A DNA stretch of 64,000 bases from an uncultured Granulosicoccus sp. (lineage in GTDB: Bacteria > Pseudomonadota > Gammaproteobacteria > Granulosicoccales > Granulosicoccaceae): the NCBI GenBank assembly GCA_947492525.1, contig CANLNQ010000004.1, positions 186,001 to 250,000 of the forward strand. The letters run 5' to 3'. The notes under the pieces were generated by a model. The model searched no databases. It was not told where the DNA came from and worked only from the letters and a program-made list of their open reading frames with translations. Made by a program: the position numbers and the translations under genes. Shown in pieces: positions 35,412-44,980 of this stretch (positions are counted from its first letter, which is position 1; each line of letters starts with the position of its first letter).

Positions 35412-36632
35412 ATGTCATCAATGCGACGCTGGCTGGACCGCGTACATCCGCTCTTCGCGAAGGGCGGGCAGTACGAGAAGTACTATGCCTTGTACGAGAT
35501 GGTGGATACATTCCTGTATACGCCGTCGGATGTCACCCGAACCTCACCGCATGTGCGTGATGCCATCGACCTGAAGCGGGTGATGAGCTATGTCGTTCTC
35601 GCCACAATACCCTGCATCCTTGCCGGCTTGTGGAATGTGGGTTATCAGGCAAATCTCGCCATGGCCGACATGGGGGTTGCCAACGCCGAAGGTTGGCGTG
35701 GTGCTGTACTTGGCTTGTTGGGTGTGGATTACGACCCATCGAGTCTTTATGACAGCTTTCTGCATGGCCTCATGTACTTTCTGCCCATTTACATCGTCAC
35801 GCTGGCGGCTGGCGGGTTCTGGGAAGTCACCTTCGCCGCCGTGCGCAATCACGAAGTCAACGAAGGTTTCCTTGTCACCTCCATGCTCTATGCGCTGATA
35901 CTGCCTCCGACCGTGCCATTGTGGCAAGCGGCTCTGGGTATCTCCTTCGGTGTGGTGATCGGCAAGGAAGTATTCGGCGGAACCGGCAAGAATTTCCTGA
36001 ATCCGGCACTGACTGGGCGAGCCTTCCTGTTCTTTGCGTATCCGGCTCAGATGTCGGGTGATGCTGTCTGGACGGCTGTGGACGGGTTCAGTGGTGCCAC
36101 GGCTCTGAGCCTGGGGGCACAGGGCGGAATGGACGCAATTCGCGAAGGTGGTATCGAGTGGATGGATGCCTTCTTCGGTTCCATTCAGGGTTCCATCGGA
36201 GCCACGTCGACATTGGCCTGCTTGCTGGGAGCGGCCTTCCTCATCTATACCCGGATCGCATCCTGGCGAATCATCTTCGGTGTATTTCTGGGAATGGTCG
36301 GTACCAGTCTGCTGCTGAATCTCATCGGTAGTGATACCAATCCGATGTTCGGCATGCCGTGGTACTGGCATCTGGTCGTGGGTGGTTTCGCGTTCGGCAT
36401 GGTCTTCATGGCTACTGATCCTGTCAGTGCATCGATGACAAACACCGGTCGCTGGATCTTCGGAGGCTTGATCGGTTTCATGACCGTGATCATCCGGGTG
36501 GTCAACCCGGCCTATCCAGAGGGCATCATGCTGGCGATCCTGTTCGCCAACCTGATAGCGCCGCTCATTGACTACGGCGTCGTTCAGGCCAATATCCGTC
36601 GTCGCATGAGACGCACAGGGGTGGCAAGTTGA
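35412..36632 (+). CDS. nqrB: Na+-translocating NADH:quinone reductase subunit B
   Basis: 406 residues from ATG 35412. About ten transmembrane helices follow a cytoplasmic N-terminal segment. The covalent FMN site is [12 protein letters not shown] with Thr230 as attachment residue (codon 36099-36101), equal to the known NqrB site. NqrB carries FMN and riboflavin and holds part of the Na+ path and quinone site. It overlaps the nqrC start by four bases. Confidence 0.97.
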   Translation: MSSMRRWLDRVHPLFAKGGQYEKYYALYEMVDTFLYTPSDVTRTSPHVRDAIDLKRVMSYVVLATIPCILAGLWNVGYQANLAMADMGVANAEGWRGAVLGLLGVDYDPSSLYDSFLHGLMYFLPIYIVTLAAGGFWEVTFAAVRNHEVNEGFLVTSMLYALILPPTVPLWQAALGISFGVVIGKEVFGGTGKNFLNPALTGRAFLFFAYPAQMSGDAVWTAVDGFSGATALSLGAQGGMDAIREGGIEWMDAFFGSIQGSIGATSTLACLLGAAFLIYTRIASWRIIFGVFLGMVGTSLLLNLIGSDTNPMFGMPWYWHLVVGGFAFGMVFMATDPVSASMTNTGRWIFGGLIGFMTVIIRVVNPAYPEGIMLAILFANLIAPLIDYGVVQANIRRRMRRTGVAS

Positions 36633-37543
36633 GTAATCCAATCGATAAATCGCCAGAGGAAAAACAGGGCGCTCCAGACCCACAACAAGTGGTAAGGCGC
36701 GATGATCTGGCAGCGGGCAAGCAGCCCCCACCAGGCAACGGTCTGATGGCACGCTTCAAGTCTGTCATGGCTCTGCCCAATGACAGCACCAAGAAGACAC
36801 TGGCCGTGGCTGTGGTCATGTGTCTGGCCTGTTCCATCGTGGTCGCCGGTGCTGCTGTCATGCTGCGGCCGCTGCAATCGGCCAACGCCGCACTCGATCG
36901 CAAGCGCAACATTCTGGCGGTTGCCGGGCTGTTGCAGCCCGGTCAGGATGTCGAGGAGGCATTCGCCAATGTGCAGCGACGCATGGTCGACCTGGAAACA
37001 GGGGAGTTCACCGACAAGTTCATGGACGTGGAATACGACCAGTACGTGGCGGCGCGAGACCCGGAGCTGAGCGTTGCCATTCCCGGCGACGAGGATATTG
37101 CCGGCATCGGTCGCAAGGCTCGCTATTCCGAGGTGTATCTCGTGGGTGAAGGCGATGACTTCACCCAGATCATCCTGCCGGTCAACGGACTGGGTCTCTG
37201 GTCAACGCTCTACGGCTTTGTTTCACTGGACCAGGATCTGAAGACCATTCAGGGTTTGAAGTTCTACGATCACGCCGAGACACCGGGTCTGGGTGGTGAG
37301 GTTGACAACCTGGATTGGCAGGCGCAGTGGAAAGGCAAGCTTGCCTATGACGATTCGGGCGAAGTCCGGATACAGGTCATCAAGGGCGTCGTTGACGAGA
37401 ATTCAGCCGATGCGGCCTTCAGTGTCGACGGCCTGGCCGGTGCATCCCTGACCAGTCGTGGTGTTTCGCAGTTACTGCGTTTCTGGCTCGACGAGCAGGG
37501 CTTCGGGACTTTCCTCGAGAACCTCAGACAGCAAGGGGCATGA
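36629..37543 (+). CDS. nqrC: Na+-translocating NADH:quinone reductase subunit C
   Basis: 304 residues from a TTG start overlapping the nqrB stop. A polar N-terminal tail is followed by one transmembrane helix ([20 protein letters not shown]) and a periplasmic FMN-binding domain. The FMN site reads [13 protein letters not shown]: the attachment position is Ser273 (TCC at 37445-37447) where most NqrC proteins have Thr. ApbE, which makes the phosphoester bond, is encoded in the same operon. Ser may still be flavinylated, as the bond only needs a hydroxyl (inference). Confidence 0.95.
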   Translation: MSNPIDKSPEEKQGAPDPQQVVRRDDLAAGKQPPPGNGLMARFKSVMALPNDSTKKTLAVAVVMCLACSIVVAGAAVMLRPLQSANAALDRKRNILAVAGLLQPGQDVEEAFANVQRRMVDLETGEFTDKFMDVEYDQYVAARDPELSVAIPGDEDIAGIGRKARYSEVYLVGEGDDFTQIILPVNGLGLWSTLYGFVSLDQDLKTIQGLKFYDHAETPGLGGEVDNLDWQAQWKGKLAYDDSGEVRIQVIKGVVDENSADAAFSVDGLAGASLTSRGVSQLLRFWLDEQGFGTFLENLRQQGA

Positions 37544-38208
37544 TGATGGACGCGGATACCAAAAAAGTCGTCTTCGACCCATTGGTCGACAACAATCCGA
37601 TCACGCTGCAGATTCTGGGCATCTGTTCAGCGCTGGCTGTCACCACCACACTGGCAGCGTCTCTGCTGATGGCGGTAGCGCTGACCACCGTGGTTGCCTG
37701 TTCGAACGCATCGATATCCCTGATACGCAATCATGTGCCCTCGAGCATTCGAATCATCGTACAGATGACCATCATTGCGTCCCTGGTCATCGTGGTCGAT
37801 CAGCTATTGAAGGCGTTTGCGTACGATGTGGCCAAATCCCTGTCGGTGTTTGTCGGCTTGATCATCACCAACTGCATCGTTCTTGGTCGTGCGGAAGCCT
37901 TCGCGATGAAGAATCCTCCCATGATCAGCATGCTCGATGGCCTGGGTAACGGTCTGGGCTACAGCCTGGTACTGATCGTGGTCGGCACCGTTCGTGAGCT
38001 GTTCGGGTCGGGCACCTTGCTGGGCTACACCATTCTGCCGTCCGTCAACGATGGCGGCTGGTACTACACCAATGGCATGATGCTGCTTCCACCCAGTGCC
38101 TTCTTCATCATCGGTCTGATGATCTGGGGAATTCGTAGCTGGAAGACGGCGCAGATCGAAAAGGCCGAATTCCGCATCAGCGATGCACACAGCTCGGAGG
38201 TTCTCTGA
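37540..38208 (+). CDS. nqrD: Na+-translocating NADH:quinone reductase subunit D
   Basis: 222 residues with six transmembrane helices. The signatures [24 protein letters not shown] and [25 protein letters not shown] are typical of NqrD/RnfE, including the Cys that helps ligate the intramembrane iron cluster shared with NqrE. The first three codons are all ATG (37540, 37543, 37546), so the exact start is open. It overlaps nqrC by four bases and nqrE by one. Confidence 0.97.
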   Translation: MMMDADTKKVVFDPLVDNNPITLQILGICSALAVTTTLAASLLMAVALTTVVACSNASISLIRNHVPSSIRIIVQMTIIASLVIVVDQLLKAFAYDVAKSLSVFVGLIITNCIVLGRAEAFAMKNPPMISMLDGLGNGLGYSLVLIVVGTVRELFGSGTLLGYTILPSVNDGGWYYTNGMMLLPPSAFFIIGLMIWGIRSWKTAQIEKAEFRISDAHSSEVL

Positions 38209-38816
38209 TGGAGGCGTTGCTAAGCCTTTTCGTCAAGTCGATATTCATCGAGAATCTGGCGTTATCCTTCTTTCTGGGAATGTGCACATTCCTGGCGGTT
38301 TCGAAGAACATCGGAACAGCCATGGGACTGGGTACGGCTGTCATCTTCGTACAGGCCATCACCGTACCAGCCAATAACCTGCTGTATCAGTTCATGCTCA
38401 GTGATGGTGCTCTGGCATGGATGGGTTTGCCGGACGTCGACCTGAGCTTTCTGGGTCTTATCTGCTACATCGGCGTCATTGCTGCACTGGTACAGATACT
38501 GGAAATGCTGCTCGACAAGTACTTCCCGGCCTTGTACAACGCACTGGGCGTATTCCTGCCACTGATCACCGTCAACTGCGCGATTCTGGGTGGCTCTCTG
38601 TTCATGGTAGAGCGTGATTACGGGTTCAGCGAAAGTGTGGTCTACGGCGTGGGCAGTGGTGCCGGCTGGGCCTTGGCCATCACGGCGCTGGCCGGAATTC
38701 GGGAAAAACTCAAATACAGCGATGTTCCGGCTGGTCTGCAAGGTCTGGGCATCACCTTTATCACCGCTGGCCTGATGTCTCTGGGTTTCATGGCATTTTC
38801 GGGTATTCAGCTATGA
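38208..38816 (+). CDS. nqrE: Na+-translocating NADH:quinone reductase subunit E
   Basis: 202 residues with six transmembrane helices, inverted-topology partner of NqrD. It starts [33 protein letters not shown], and has the second half-site Cys in [17 protein letters not shown]. Together with NqrD it holds the intramembrane iron-sulfur centre between NqrF and NqrC. Its ATG shares a base with the nqrD stop. A 66-bp gap separates it from nqrF. Confidence 0.97.
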   Translation: MEALLSLFVKSIFIENLALSFFLGMCTFLAVSKNIGTAMGLGTAVIFVQAITVPANNLLYQFMLSDGALAWMGLPDVDLSFLGLICYIGVIAALVQILEMLLDKYFPALYNALGVFLPLITVNCAILGGSLFMVERDYGFSESVVYGVGSGAGWALAITALAGIREKLKYSDVPAGLQGLGITFITAGLMSLGFMAFSGIQL

Positions 38817-38882
38817 AGCCTGCGCGACTGCACAAGAAAAACATGAATCTGACTGAATTCGGACACACGGGAGCGTGCTGTC

Positions 38883-40106
38883 ATGCTTGAGATCATTCTG
38901 GGAGTTGTCCTTTTCACCATCATCCTGCTGGTGCTGGTCGGCATCATTCTCGGTGCCAAGTCGAAGCTGGTTGCCACCGGTAACGTCGATGTGCTGATCA
39001 ATGGTGAGAAGACCATTGCGACGCCTGTCGGATCGAAACTGCTCGGTGCGTTGGCGGATGCCGAGTTGTATGTGGCTTCTGCCTGTGGCGGTGGCGGCAC
39101 ATGCGGTCAATGCAAGGTGCGTGTGCTCGAGGGAGGTGGTTCCATACTGCCCACCGAGACGGGTCATATCAACAAGCGCGAAGCGGCCGAAGGTGGGCGC
39201 CTGTCCTGTCAGCTGACTGTCAAGCAGGACATGAAGATCGAAGTGCCTGAAGAGGTCTTCGGTGTGCGCAAGTGGGATTGCACCGTTCGCTCCAACGACA
39301 ACGTCGCAACGTTCATCAAGGAACTGGTTCTGGAATTGCCGAAAGGTGAGTCCGTGCCGTTCAAGGCCGGTGGTTACATACAGATCGAGTGTCCGCCTCA
39401 TCACGTAAAGTACAGTGAGTTCGACGTGGCGGATAAATTTCGCGAAGACTGGGATCGATTCAACCTGTGGCGGATCGAGTCCAAGGTATCCGAGCCTGTC
39501 ATGCGTGCCTATTCCATGGCCAATTATCCGGAAGAAGAGGGGATCATCATGCTCAATGTCCGGATTGCTTCGCCACCACCCAGCATGATCGATGAAGTTC
39601 CGGCGGGCGAGATGTCTTCCTGGATATTCAATCTCAAGCCCGGTGACAAGGCGACCATCTCGGGGCCTTATGGTGAGTTCTTTGCAAAGGAGACGAAGAA
39701 CGAGATGGTATTCATCGGTGGTGGTGCAGGCATGGCACCCATGCGATCACACATTTTCGATCAGCTGATGCGTGTGCACACCGATCGCAAGATCAGTTTC
39801 TGGTACGGAGCACGAAGCCTGAGAGAGACCTTTTACGCGGATCATTTCGACAGGTTGCAGGCCGAGAACGAGAATTTCGAATGGCATCTGGCTCTGTCCG
39901 ACCCCTTGCCGGAAGATGACTGGACCGGGTATACCGGCTTCATTCACAATGTGCTGTTAGAGAATTACCTGAAGAATCACCCCACACCCGAAGACTGCGA
40001 GTTCTACATGTGCGGACCACCGATGATGAATGCCGCGGTGATCGACATGCTCCACGAACTGGGTGTGGAAGACGAAAACATCATGCTTGACGACTTCGGC
40101 GGCTGA
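38883..40106 (+). CDS. nqrF: Na+-translocating NADH:quinone reductase subunit F
   Basis: 407 residues. An N-terminal transmembrane helix ([21 protein letters not shown]) is followed by a 2Fe-2S ferredoxin domain ([14 protein letters not shown], later SCQ) and a ferredoxin-reductase module with the FAD motif RAYSMANYP and the NADH motif [13 protein letters not shown]. It is the NADH-oxidising entry subunit. It ends in the standard MLDDFGG. apbE follows 25 bp later. Confidence 0.97.
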   Translation: MLEIILGVVLFTIILLVLVGIILGAKSKLVATGNVDVLINGEKTIATPVGSKLLGALADAELYVASACGGGGTCGQCKVRVLEGGGSILPTETGHINKREAAEGGRLSCQLTVKQDMKIEVPEEVFGVRKWDCTVRSNDNVATFIKELVLELPKGESVPFKAGGYIQIECPPHHVKYSEFDVADKFREDWDRFNLWRIESKVSEPVMRAYSMANYPEEEGIIMLNVRIASPPPSMIDEVPAGEMSSWIFNLKPGDKATISGPYGEFFAKETKNEMVFIGGGAGMAPMRSHIFDQLMRVHTDRKISFWYGARSLRETFYADHFDRLQAENENFEWHLALSDPLPEDDWTGYTGFIHNVLLENYLKNHPTPEDCEFYMCGPPMMNAAVIDMLHELGVEDENIMLDDFGG

Positions 40107-40131
40107 GTCGATTACGGAGCAAATGAGAACT

Positions 40132-41187
40132 ATGAACAGACGCAGCTTTTTGAAGTCTTCCATGTTGATCGGTGGTGGCATCCTGTTACCGGCAGGTGTC
40201 TTGTCACTGGTTGGTCGTAGCGGCACAGCCAGCACGCCGGACCTCGCGGGGTTCGACGGCCTGGTCATGGGGACGGGCTACAGTGTCCGTCTCGGCGGCG
40301 CCGCGAAAGAGGGACTGGAGCAACAGGTGCTCTCGGTACTTCGTGACGTTGATACCCATATGTCCACCTGGAAAGCCGATTCGGAATTGTCGCGCTTGAA
40401 CAGAAGCGTGGACGGCGACTGGCAGGAAATGACACCGGCCACTACCCGAGTCATTGCACAGGCCATGTCGACCAGCGAAAGTACCCACGGTGCTTTTGAT
40501 GCCACTGTAGGTCCCCTGGTGGATCTGTGGGGATTCGGTGCCGGCAGCAGCTCGAGCAATGGTGTTCGCGGACAGCGTCCGGGGGTTCAGTCCATCAGTC
40601 AGACCATGGCTCGTATCGGTCATGAGTACATCGACGTCGACCTGCAGGCCAATGCGGTCAGAAAGCGCAAATCGGATATCGAACTGGATCTCTCGGGTAT
40701 CGCGAAAGGCCATGCAGTGGATCGCGTGGCGGCCGTACTTGACGCCAATGGCATCGAAAGCTATCTGATCGAGGTGGGTGGCGAGCTGGCTGCCAGAGGG
40801 CGCAAACCCGATGGCAGTGCGTGGAAGGTCGCCATCGAGAAGCCGGAGGCGGGACGACGTGATGTCTTCCGTGTCATCGAGCTGGAGAATCGCGCAATAG
40901 CGACATCGGGCGATTATCGGAATTTCTTTGACGACGGTGGGCAGCGTTATTCTCACGCCATCGATCCACGAACCGGACAACCGGTCCACAACGGGCTGGC
41001 CTCTGTCAGTGTCGTGGCCGATACCACCATGGCAGCCGATGCCTTGTCGACATCCCTGATGATCATGGGGGCTGATGAAGCCATGGCATTTGCCGAACAG
41101 CATGATGTTGCCGCGCAGCTGATCCTGAAGTCAGGTTCATCACTGGCAGAGCGACACAGTTCAGCCTTCGAAGCGCTTTACGGCTGA
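40132..41187 (+). CDS. apbE: FAD:protein FMN transferase
   Basis: 351 residues from ATG 40132; ATG 40123 is nearly as likely. It has a signal with a twin-arginine-like MNRRSFLKSS followed by a hydrophobic stretch, so it acts outside the cytoplasm. The Mg/FAD motifs are the Thr-Gly-Tyr start VMGTGYSVRL, ELDLSGIAKGHAVDRVA and IDPRTGQPVHN, and the metal-binding region TTMAADALST. ApbE links FMN to NqrB and NqrC. Its position in the nqr operon is the common arrangement. Confidence 0.95.
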   Translation: MNRRSFLKSSMLIGGGILLPAGVLSLVGRSGTASTPDLAGFDGLVMGTGYSVRLGGAAKEGLEQQVLSVLRDVDTHMSTWKADSELSRLNRSVDGDWQEMTPATTRVIAQAMSTSESTHGAFDATVGPLVDLWGFGAGSSSSNGVRGQRPGVQSISQTMARIGHEYIDVDLQANAVRKRKSDIELDLSGIAKGHAVDRVAAVLDANGIESYLIEVGGELAARGRKPDGSAWKVAIEKPEAGRRDVFRVIELENRAIATSGDYRNFFDDGGQRYSHAIDPRTGQPVHNGLASVSVVADTTMAADALSTSLMIMGADEAMAFAEQHDVAAQLILKSGSSLAERHSSAFEALYG

Positions 41188-41212
41188 TTATCACGATCGT
41201 CTGGAGAGACTT

Positions 41213-41413
41213 ATGGTGTCAATGTTCCTGGTCACGTTCGGCATTATGGCTCTGGCGATTGCCGGAATGGCCATCGGTGTCATATTCGGTCGTACACCCA
41301 TCGCCGGTAGTTGTGGCGGCCTCAACGCGGTCAACGGTTCCGGTGCCTGCCAGAGCTGCTCGCGACCGTGCAGCAGCAAACGTGCAGCCGCCATGGCCAA
41401 GGGAGGATTCTGA
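41213..41413 (+). CDS. nqrM: NQR maturation factor NqrM
   Basis: A 66-residue small membrane protein: one transmembrane helix (MFLVTFGIMALAIAGMAIGVIFG) and a Cys-rich tail with SCGGLNAV, ACQSCSRPC. This is the NqrM (DUF539) pattern; NqrM is needed to insert the Fe centre into NqrD/NqrE. Its stop codon shares its last base with the next gene's ATG. Confidence 0.94.
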   Translation: MVSMFLVTFGIMALAIAGMAIGVIFGRTPIAGSCGGLNAVNGSGACQSCSRPCSSKRAAAMAKGGF

Positions 41414-41808
41414 TGCTTCGCTCCGTCAAGGTCAGTGATTACATGGCAGCCAGTCTGGTGACCTTCAGTCCGGAAACGGAGATGCGTCTTGCGATCAGTC
41501 AGTTGGTCGAGAAACGCATCTCCGGTGCTCCGGTGGTTGACGATCATGGCAATCTGGTAGGCATCCTGTCTGAACAGGATTGCATGAAGGTCGCCTTGAG
41601 CTCTGGCTATCACGACGATTATGCAGGTCTGGTGAAAGACTACATGAGCAAGCAGGTGACCACGATCGATGCCGACACCAGCATTCTGACACTGGCGCAG
41701 ATGTTCATCGACTCTCCTTTCCGTCGCTACCCTGTCATGCAGAACAATCGCCTTGTGGGGCAGGTCAGCCGACGGGATGTGCTGCGCGCGCTGGAAGCCA
41801 TTTCCTGA
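41413..41808 (+). CDS. CBS-pair domain protein
   Basis: 131 residues consisting only of two CBS motifs: VSDYMAASLVTFSPETEM with GAPVVDDHGNLVGILSEQD, and VKDYMSKQVTTIDADTS with RRYPVMQNNRLVGQVSRRDVLRAL. Such free-standing pairs bind adenosyl nucleotides (AMP, ATP, NAD or similar) and act as energy sensors. The start ATG overlaps the nqrM stop by one base, so it is translationally coupled to nqrM. A role in tuning NQR is suggested by position only. Confidence 0.9.
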   Translation: MLRSVKVSDYMAASLVTFSPETEMRLAISQLVEKRISGAPVVDDHGNLVGILSEQDCMKVALSSGYHDDYAGLVKDYMSKQVTTIDADTSILTLAQMFIDSPFRRYPVMQNNRLVGQVSRRDVLRALEAIS

Positions 41809-41840
41809 GTGACGCGCAGCTTGAACGAGAGCCTCGGGCG

Positions 41841-42167
41841 ATGATCAGACACTGCGTGTTCATTCGCTTCGGCGATGATGTGGAATCTGCTCATCGACAA
41901 TCCTTGTTCCAGCAGCTCGAGGCGCTTCAATCGCGTCTCGAGGGCATTCTGGCATTTCACGGCGGCGTCAATGTCAGTCCCGAGACCGGTATGGACAAGG
42001 GCTTTGCCGATGGATTCATGATCGACTTCGCCAGTGTGGAGGCGCGAGATGCTTATCTCGAGGATGAGGCGCATCAGGCCATTGGCGCTCAGCTGGTGGC
42101 GGCGGCAGTCGATGGTGCGAACGGCATACTGGTCTACGACATGGAGATAGACACCGGTCTCGCTTAG
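41841..42167 (+). CDS. Dabb (stress-responsive alpha/beta barrel) domain protein
   Basis: 108 residues starting MIRHCVFIRFGDDVES, with the GGVNVSPETGMDKGFADGFMIDFASVEARDAYL pattern of small dimeric Dabb proteins. Members are found in stress proteins and a few polyketide cyclases; no catalytic role can be assigned. It lies 32 bp after the CBS gene and is the probable last gene of the nqr transcript. Confidence 0.82.
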   Translation: MIRHCVFIRFGDDVESAHRQSLFQQLEALQSRLEGILAFHGGVNVSPETGMDKGFADGFMIDFASVEARDAYLEDEAHQAIGAQLVAAAVDGANGILVYDMEIDTGLA

Positions 42168-42193
42168 GATCACGGCCGACGATGGTCTGATCC
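42167..42193 (+). terminator. Hairpin at the end of the nqr operon
   Basis: GGATCA (42167-42172) pairs with TGATCC (42188-42193), and GGCC with GGTC inside it extends the stem with one bulge and one G-U pair. It starts at the last base of the Dabb stop codon. There is no T-run. Confidence 0.4.
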
Positions 42194-42568
42194 GTTTGAA
42201 GGTCCTACGTACACCACCGGCGCTGAAGAAAGAACGTTTCCGACCGCTTTCTGCGACAGCTTGCCGGATCCGCGCAAGCAACCCTTCTGTGATGGCTGCC
42301 TCTGCTGCCAATGGTGAGGGCACAAGGCCAGCCACGAATCACCCTTGCTGCCTGCAAGGCCGCCAGTGCACGCTTCCGGTATTCGGCCACGATTATCCTG
42401 ATTCCCTCTGCATGGCGAATGTGTCATTCGAGTGCTCGGCGCGACGGTGTCAAGATCAACAGGCAGTGCAAATACCGATAGCCTGATGGGTGTTATAAAC
42501 TCGTGCTGGCAAAAGCAGGGTGACTACTTCTATACTGCAACCGTTCACGACATGATACGGACAGTGCC
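42194..42568. other. Intergenic region before ggt
   Basis: 375 bp without a convincing gene. One plus-strand frame contains KQPFCDG (about 42276-42296), a piece resembling the CDGSH iron-sulfur motif, but the frame stops at 42315 and the first Cys pair and the His ligand are not in place. I see no clear promoter. Confidence 0.4.
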
Positions 42569-44341
42569 ATGGGTACCCCGATATCGACTTATACAACTGA
42601 AGGTGATGGTTTGATTCAACGACTAGGAATGGCCGCCTGTGTGGCAGTGACGCTGTTCAGTTCACAGGTGGCTCTTGCGCAGGAAGCCGCCATCTATAGT
42701 GGCGCAGACCGCATTCACCCGGTCTGGGCAAAACAGGCAATGGTTGCCGTGCAGGAAGAAGTGGCAGCCCGTATCGGCCTGGATATACTGGCTGATGGGG
42801 GAAACGCCGTCGATGCGAGTGTAGCGGTGGCGTTTGCCCTGGCCGTTACGCTACCCAGAGCGGGTAATCTCGGCGGCGGTGGTTTCATGATGATTCATGA
42901 TGCAGAGAGCGGGGAGACCAAGGCGATCGATTATCGAGAGATGGCCCCTGCCAGTGCGACCCGCGACATGTATCTTGATGAAAACGGCGACGCGGTTTCC
43001 AACCTGTCACGCTTTCACGGGCTTGCCGTGGGTGTTCCCGGCACGGTTGCCGGCATGCAGGCAGCACTGGAGGCCTATGGCACCATGAGTCTTGCCGATG
43101 TCATACAGCCGGCAATCACCCTGGCGGAAGAAGGCATCAAGGTGACCGGGGATCTGGCTGACAGTCTCAAGGGTCTTGAAAAGAGATTGAAGTCCTGGAA
43201 CTCCTCTGCGGCGATCTTCTACAAGGCGGATGGCAGTTTCTACGAACCGGGTGAGACTCTGAAGCAACCGGATCTGGCGGTCACACTCAAACGCATCGCG
43301 CAATCGGGTCCAGACGGATTCTACAAGGGTGATACAGCCATGAAGATTGCCGATGCCGTACAGAAAGCCGGCGGCGGCATGACTGTCGAGGATCTGGCCA
43401 ATTACAAGGTAGAGATACGAGAGCCCGTCACTGGCGATTATCGCGGCTATGAAATAGTCAGCATGCCACCTCCCAGTTCCGGTGGTACCCATATCATTCA
43501 GATACTCAATACACTGGAAGGCTACCCACTGGGCTATCTGGGTCATAATTCTGCCGAGACCATTCACTTGATGGCAGAAGCCATGAAGCGCGCGTATGCA
43601 GACCGTTCCGAATACCTTGGCGATCCGGATTTCGTGGATGTACCCGTGGCCGAGCTCACCTCGAAGGCCTACGCAGAGGCCACGCGCAAGGAGATCAGTC
43701 TCAATGCCGCGACACCGTCCGCCACCATTGCCCCTGCGGATCTGGCACCCTACGAGAGTAACGAGACCACGCATTTTTCCATCGTCGACAAGGACGGCAA
43801 TGCCGTGTCCAACACGTACACCATCAACTTCTCCTACGGCTCGGGTATGGTTGCCAATGGTACCGGCGTACTCATGAACAACGAGATGGATGATTTTTCC
43901 GCCAAACCCGGTGTGCCGAATGGCTACGGTCTGATCGGCGGTGATGCCAATGCCGTTGAGGCTGGAAAACGCCCCTTGTCCTCCATGAGCCCGACCATCG
44001 TTCTCAAGGATGGTGAGGTGTATCTGGTCACGGGTAGTCCGGGTGGCGCCAGAATCATCACGACTACCCTGCAGTTGATCGTGAACATGGTCGACCACGG
44101 CATGAATATCGCGGAGGCTACTGTGGCTCCTCGTATACATCATCAGTGGCTACCCGAGGAGTTGCGAATCGAAGAAGGCATCAGCCGCGATACCGTTTCC
44201 TTGCTGGAAGCCAAGGGCCATCGGGTGATCGAGAAGAATGTCATGGGCTCCACTCAATCCATTCACGTGGATGCCGAGAAGGATCTCCTGTTCGGTTTCT
44301 CCGATCCCCGGCGTGCGGGTGCAGCAACGCTCGGCTACTGA
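42569..44341 (+). CDS. ggt: Gamma-glutamyltransferase
   Basis: A 590-residue periplasmic Ntn-hydrolase precursor that cleaves or transfers the gamma-glutamyl group of glutathione. A signal peptide covers about residues 14-38 (IQRLGMAACVAVTLFSSQVALAQ). The autoprocessing site is NETTHFSIVDKDGNAVSNTYT with Thr400 (codon 43766-43768) as the predicted nucleophile and new N-terminus of the small subunit. Early motifs NAVDASVAVAFALAV and GNLGGGGFMM, and the late PLSSMSPTIVL and GSPGGARI, are all standard. Length is normal. It is followed by a terminator-like hairpin. Confidence 0.96.
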   Translation: MGTPISTYTTEGDGLIQRLGMAACVAVTLFSSQVALAQEAAIYSGADRIHPVWAKQAMVAVQEEVAARIGLDILADGGNAVDASVAVAFALAVTLPRAGNLGGGGFMMIHDAESGETKAIDYREMAPASATRDMYLDENGDAVSNLSRFHGLAVGVPGTVAGMQAALEAYGTMSLADVIQPAITLAEEGIKVTGDLADSLKGLEKRLKSWNSSAAIFYKADGSFYEPGETLKQPDLAVTLKRIAQSGPDGFYKGDTAMKIADAVQKAGGGMTVEDLANYKVEIREPVTGDYRGYEIVSMPPPSSGGTHIIQILNTLEGYPLGYLGHNSAETIHLMAEAMKRAYADRSEYLGDPDFVDVPVAELTSKAYAEATRKEISLNAATPSATIAPADLAPYESNETTHFSIVDKDGNAVSNTYTINFSYGSGMVANGTGVLMNNEMDDFSAKPGVPNGYGLIGGDANAVEAGKRPLSSMSPTIVLKDGEVYLVTGSPGGARIITTTLQLIVNMVDHGMNIAEATVAPRIHHQWLPEELRIEEGISRDTVSLLEAKGHRVIEKNVMGSTQSIHVDAEKDLLFGFSDPRRAGAATLGY

Positions 44342-44366
44342 GCCGGTAAGCAGTTGCAGTAGACCA

Positions 44367-44397
44367 GGGGGCGACACCGGTGCCGCGCGTCGCCCCC
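44367..44397 (+). terminator. GC-rich hairpin after ggt
   Basis: GGGGGCGAC (44367-44375) pairs perfectly with GTCGCCCCC (44389-44397) around a 13-base loop, 26 bases after the ggt stop codon. The following CTTGCC is only weakly T-rich. Confidence 0.6.
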
Positions 44398-44511
44398 CTT
44401 GCCTGTCGGCACATCTGCAGGTTCAGATGGTGTGGCAAGTCTGTGCCAGAGCTGCATCGTCAGTACGAAACAGTACTGGCACCTTGACCTCGACTCCAGG
44501 AGTACCCGCTG

Positions 44512-44874
44512 ATGTCCACAATAGCCGCCATTCTCACAGGCCTGATAGCGATTCTGCATCTCTATATCCTGTGGTTCGAAATGTTTCACTGGACAACGCG
44601 CGGTCCTCGTGTGTTTGATGCCTTTCCCCGGGAGTTGTTCGAACCCACCAGGGTCATGGCCGCCAATCAGGGGCTCTATAACGGCTTTCTGGCGGCGGGT
44701 CTGCTCTGGTCACTGTTTATCCAGGATCCTGATTGGCAGAAGAACGTTGCCATCTGCTTTCTGTTGTTCGTGCTCGTTGCCGGTCTCTATGGTTGGCGAA
44801 CGGTGTCAGCAAAAATACTCTATGTGCAGGTCATTCCAGCCGTTCTGGCTCTGGGGGCGGTCATTTTCGGGTAA
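44512..44874 (+). CDS. DUF1304 membrane protein
   Basis: A 120-residue protein with four predicted transmembrane helices, matching DUF1304. The conserved N-terminal part reads HLYILWFEMFHWTTRGPRVF, then ANQGLYNGFLAAGLLWSL. No biochemical role is known to me. It stands alone between ggt and a signalling gene. Confidence 0.85.
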   Translation: MSTIAAILTGLIAILHLYILWFEMFHWTTRGPRVFDAFPRELFEPTRVMAANQGLYNGFLAAGLLWSLFIQDPDWQKNVAICFLLFVLVAGLYGWRTVSAKILYVQVIPAVLALGAVIFG

Positions 44875-44980
44875 TGCCGTTACATGGCGCTCTGATCACG
44901 GCATGTAACAGGTTCTAAAATACACCTGTTTGTAACCATGACCGGTTCCGGGTTACGCGTGTTCATCGCATCATGTCGTC

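Noticed and set aside
35544-36752. 402-residue open frame antisense to nqrB
   Set aside because: Covers the well-conserved nqrB coding sequence; no recognisable domain.
42252-42317. CDGSH-like iron-sulfur motif (KQPFCDG) in an intergenic frame
   Set aside because: Only the middle of the motif fits; the first Cys pair spacing and the His ligand are missing and the frame stops soon after. Could be a remnant or chance.
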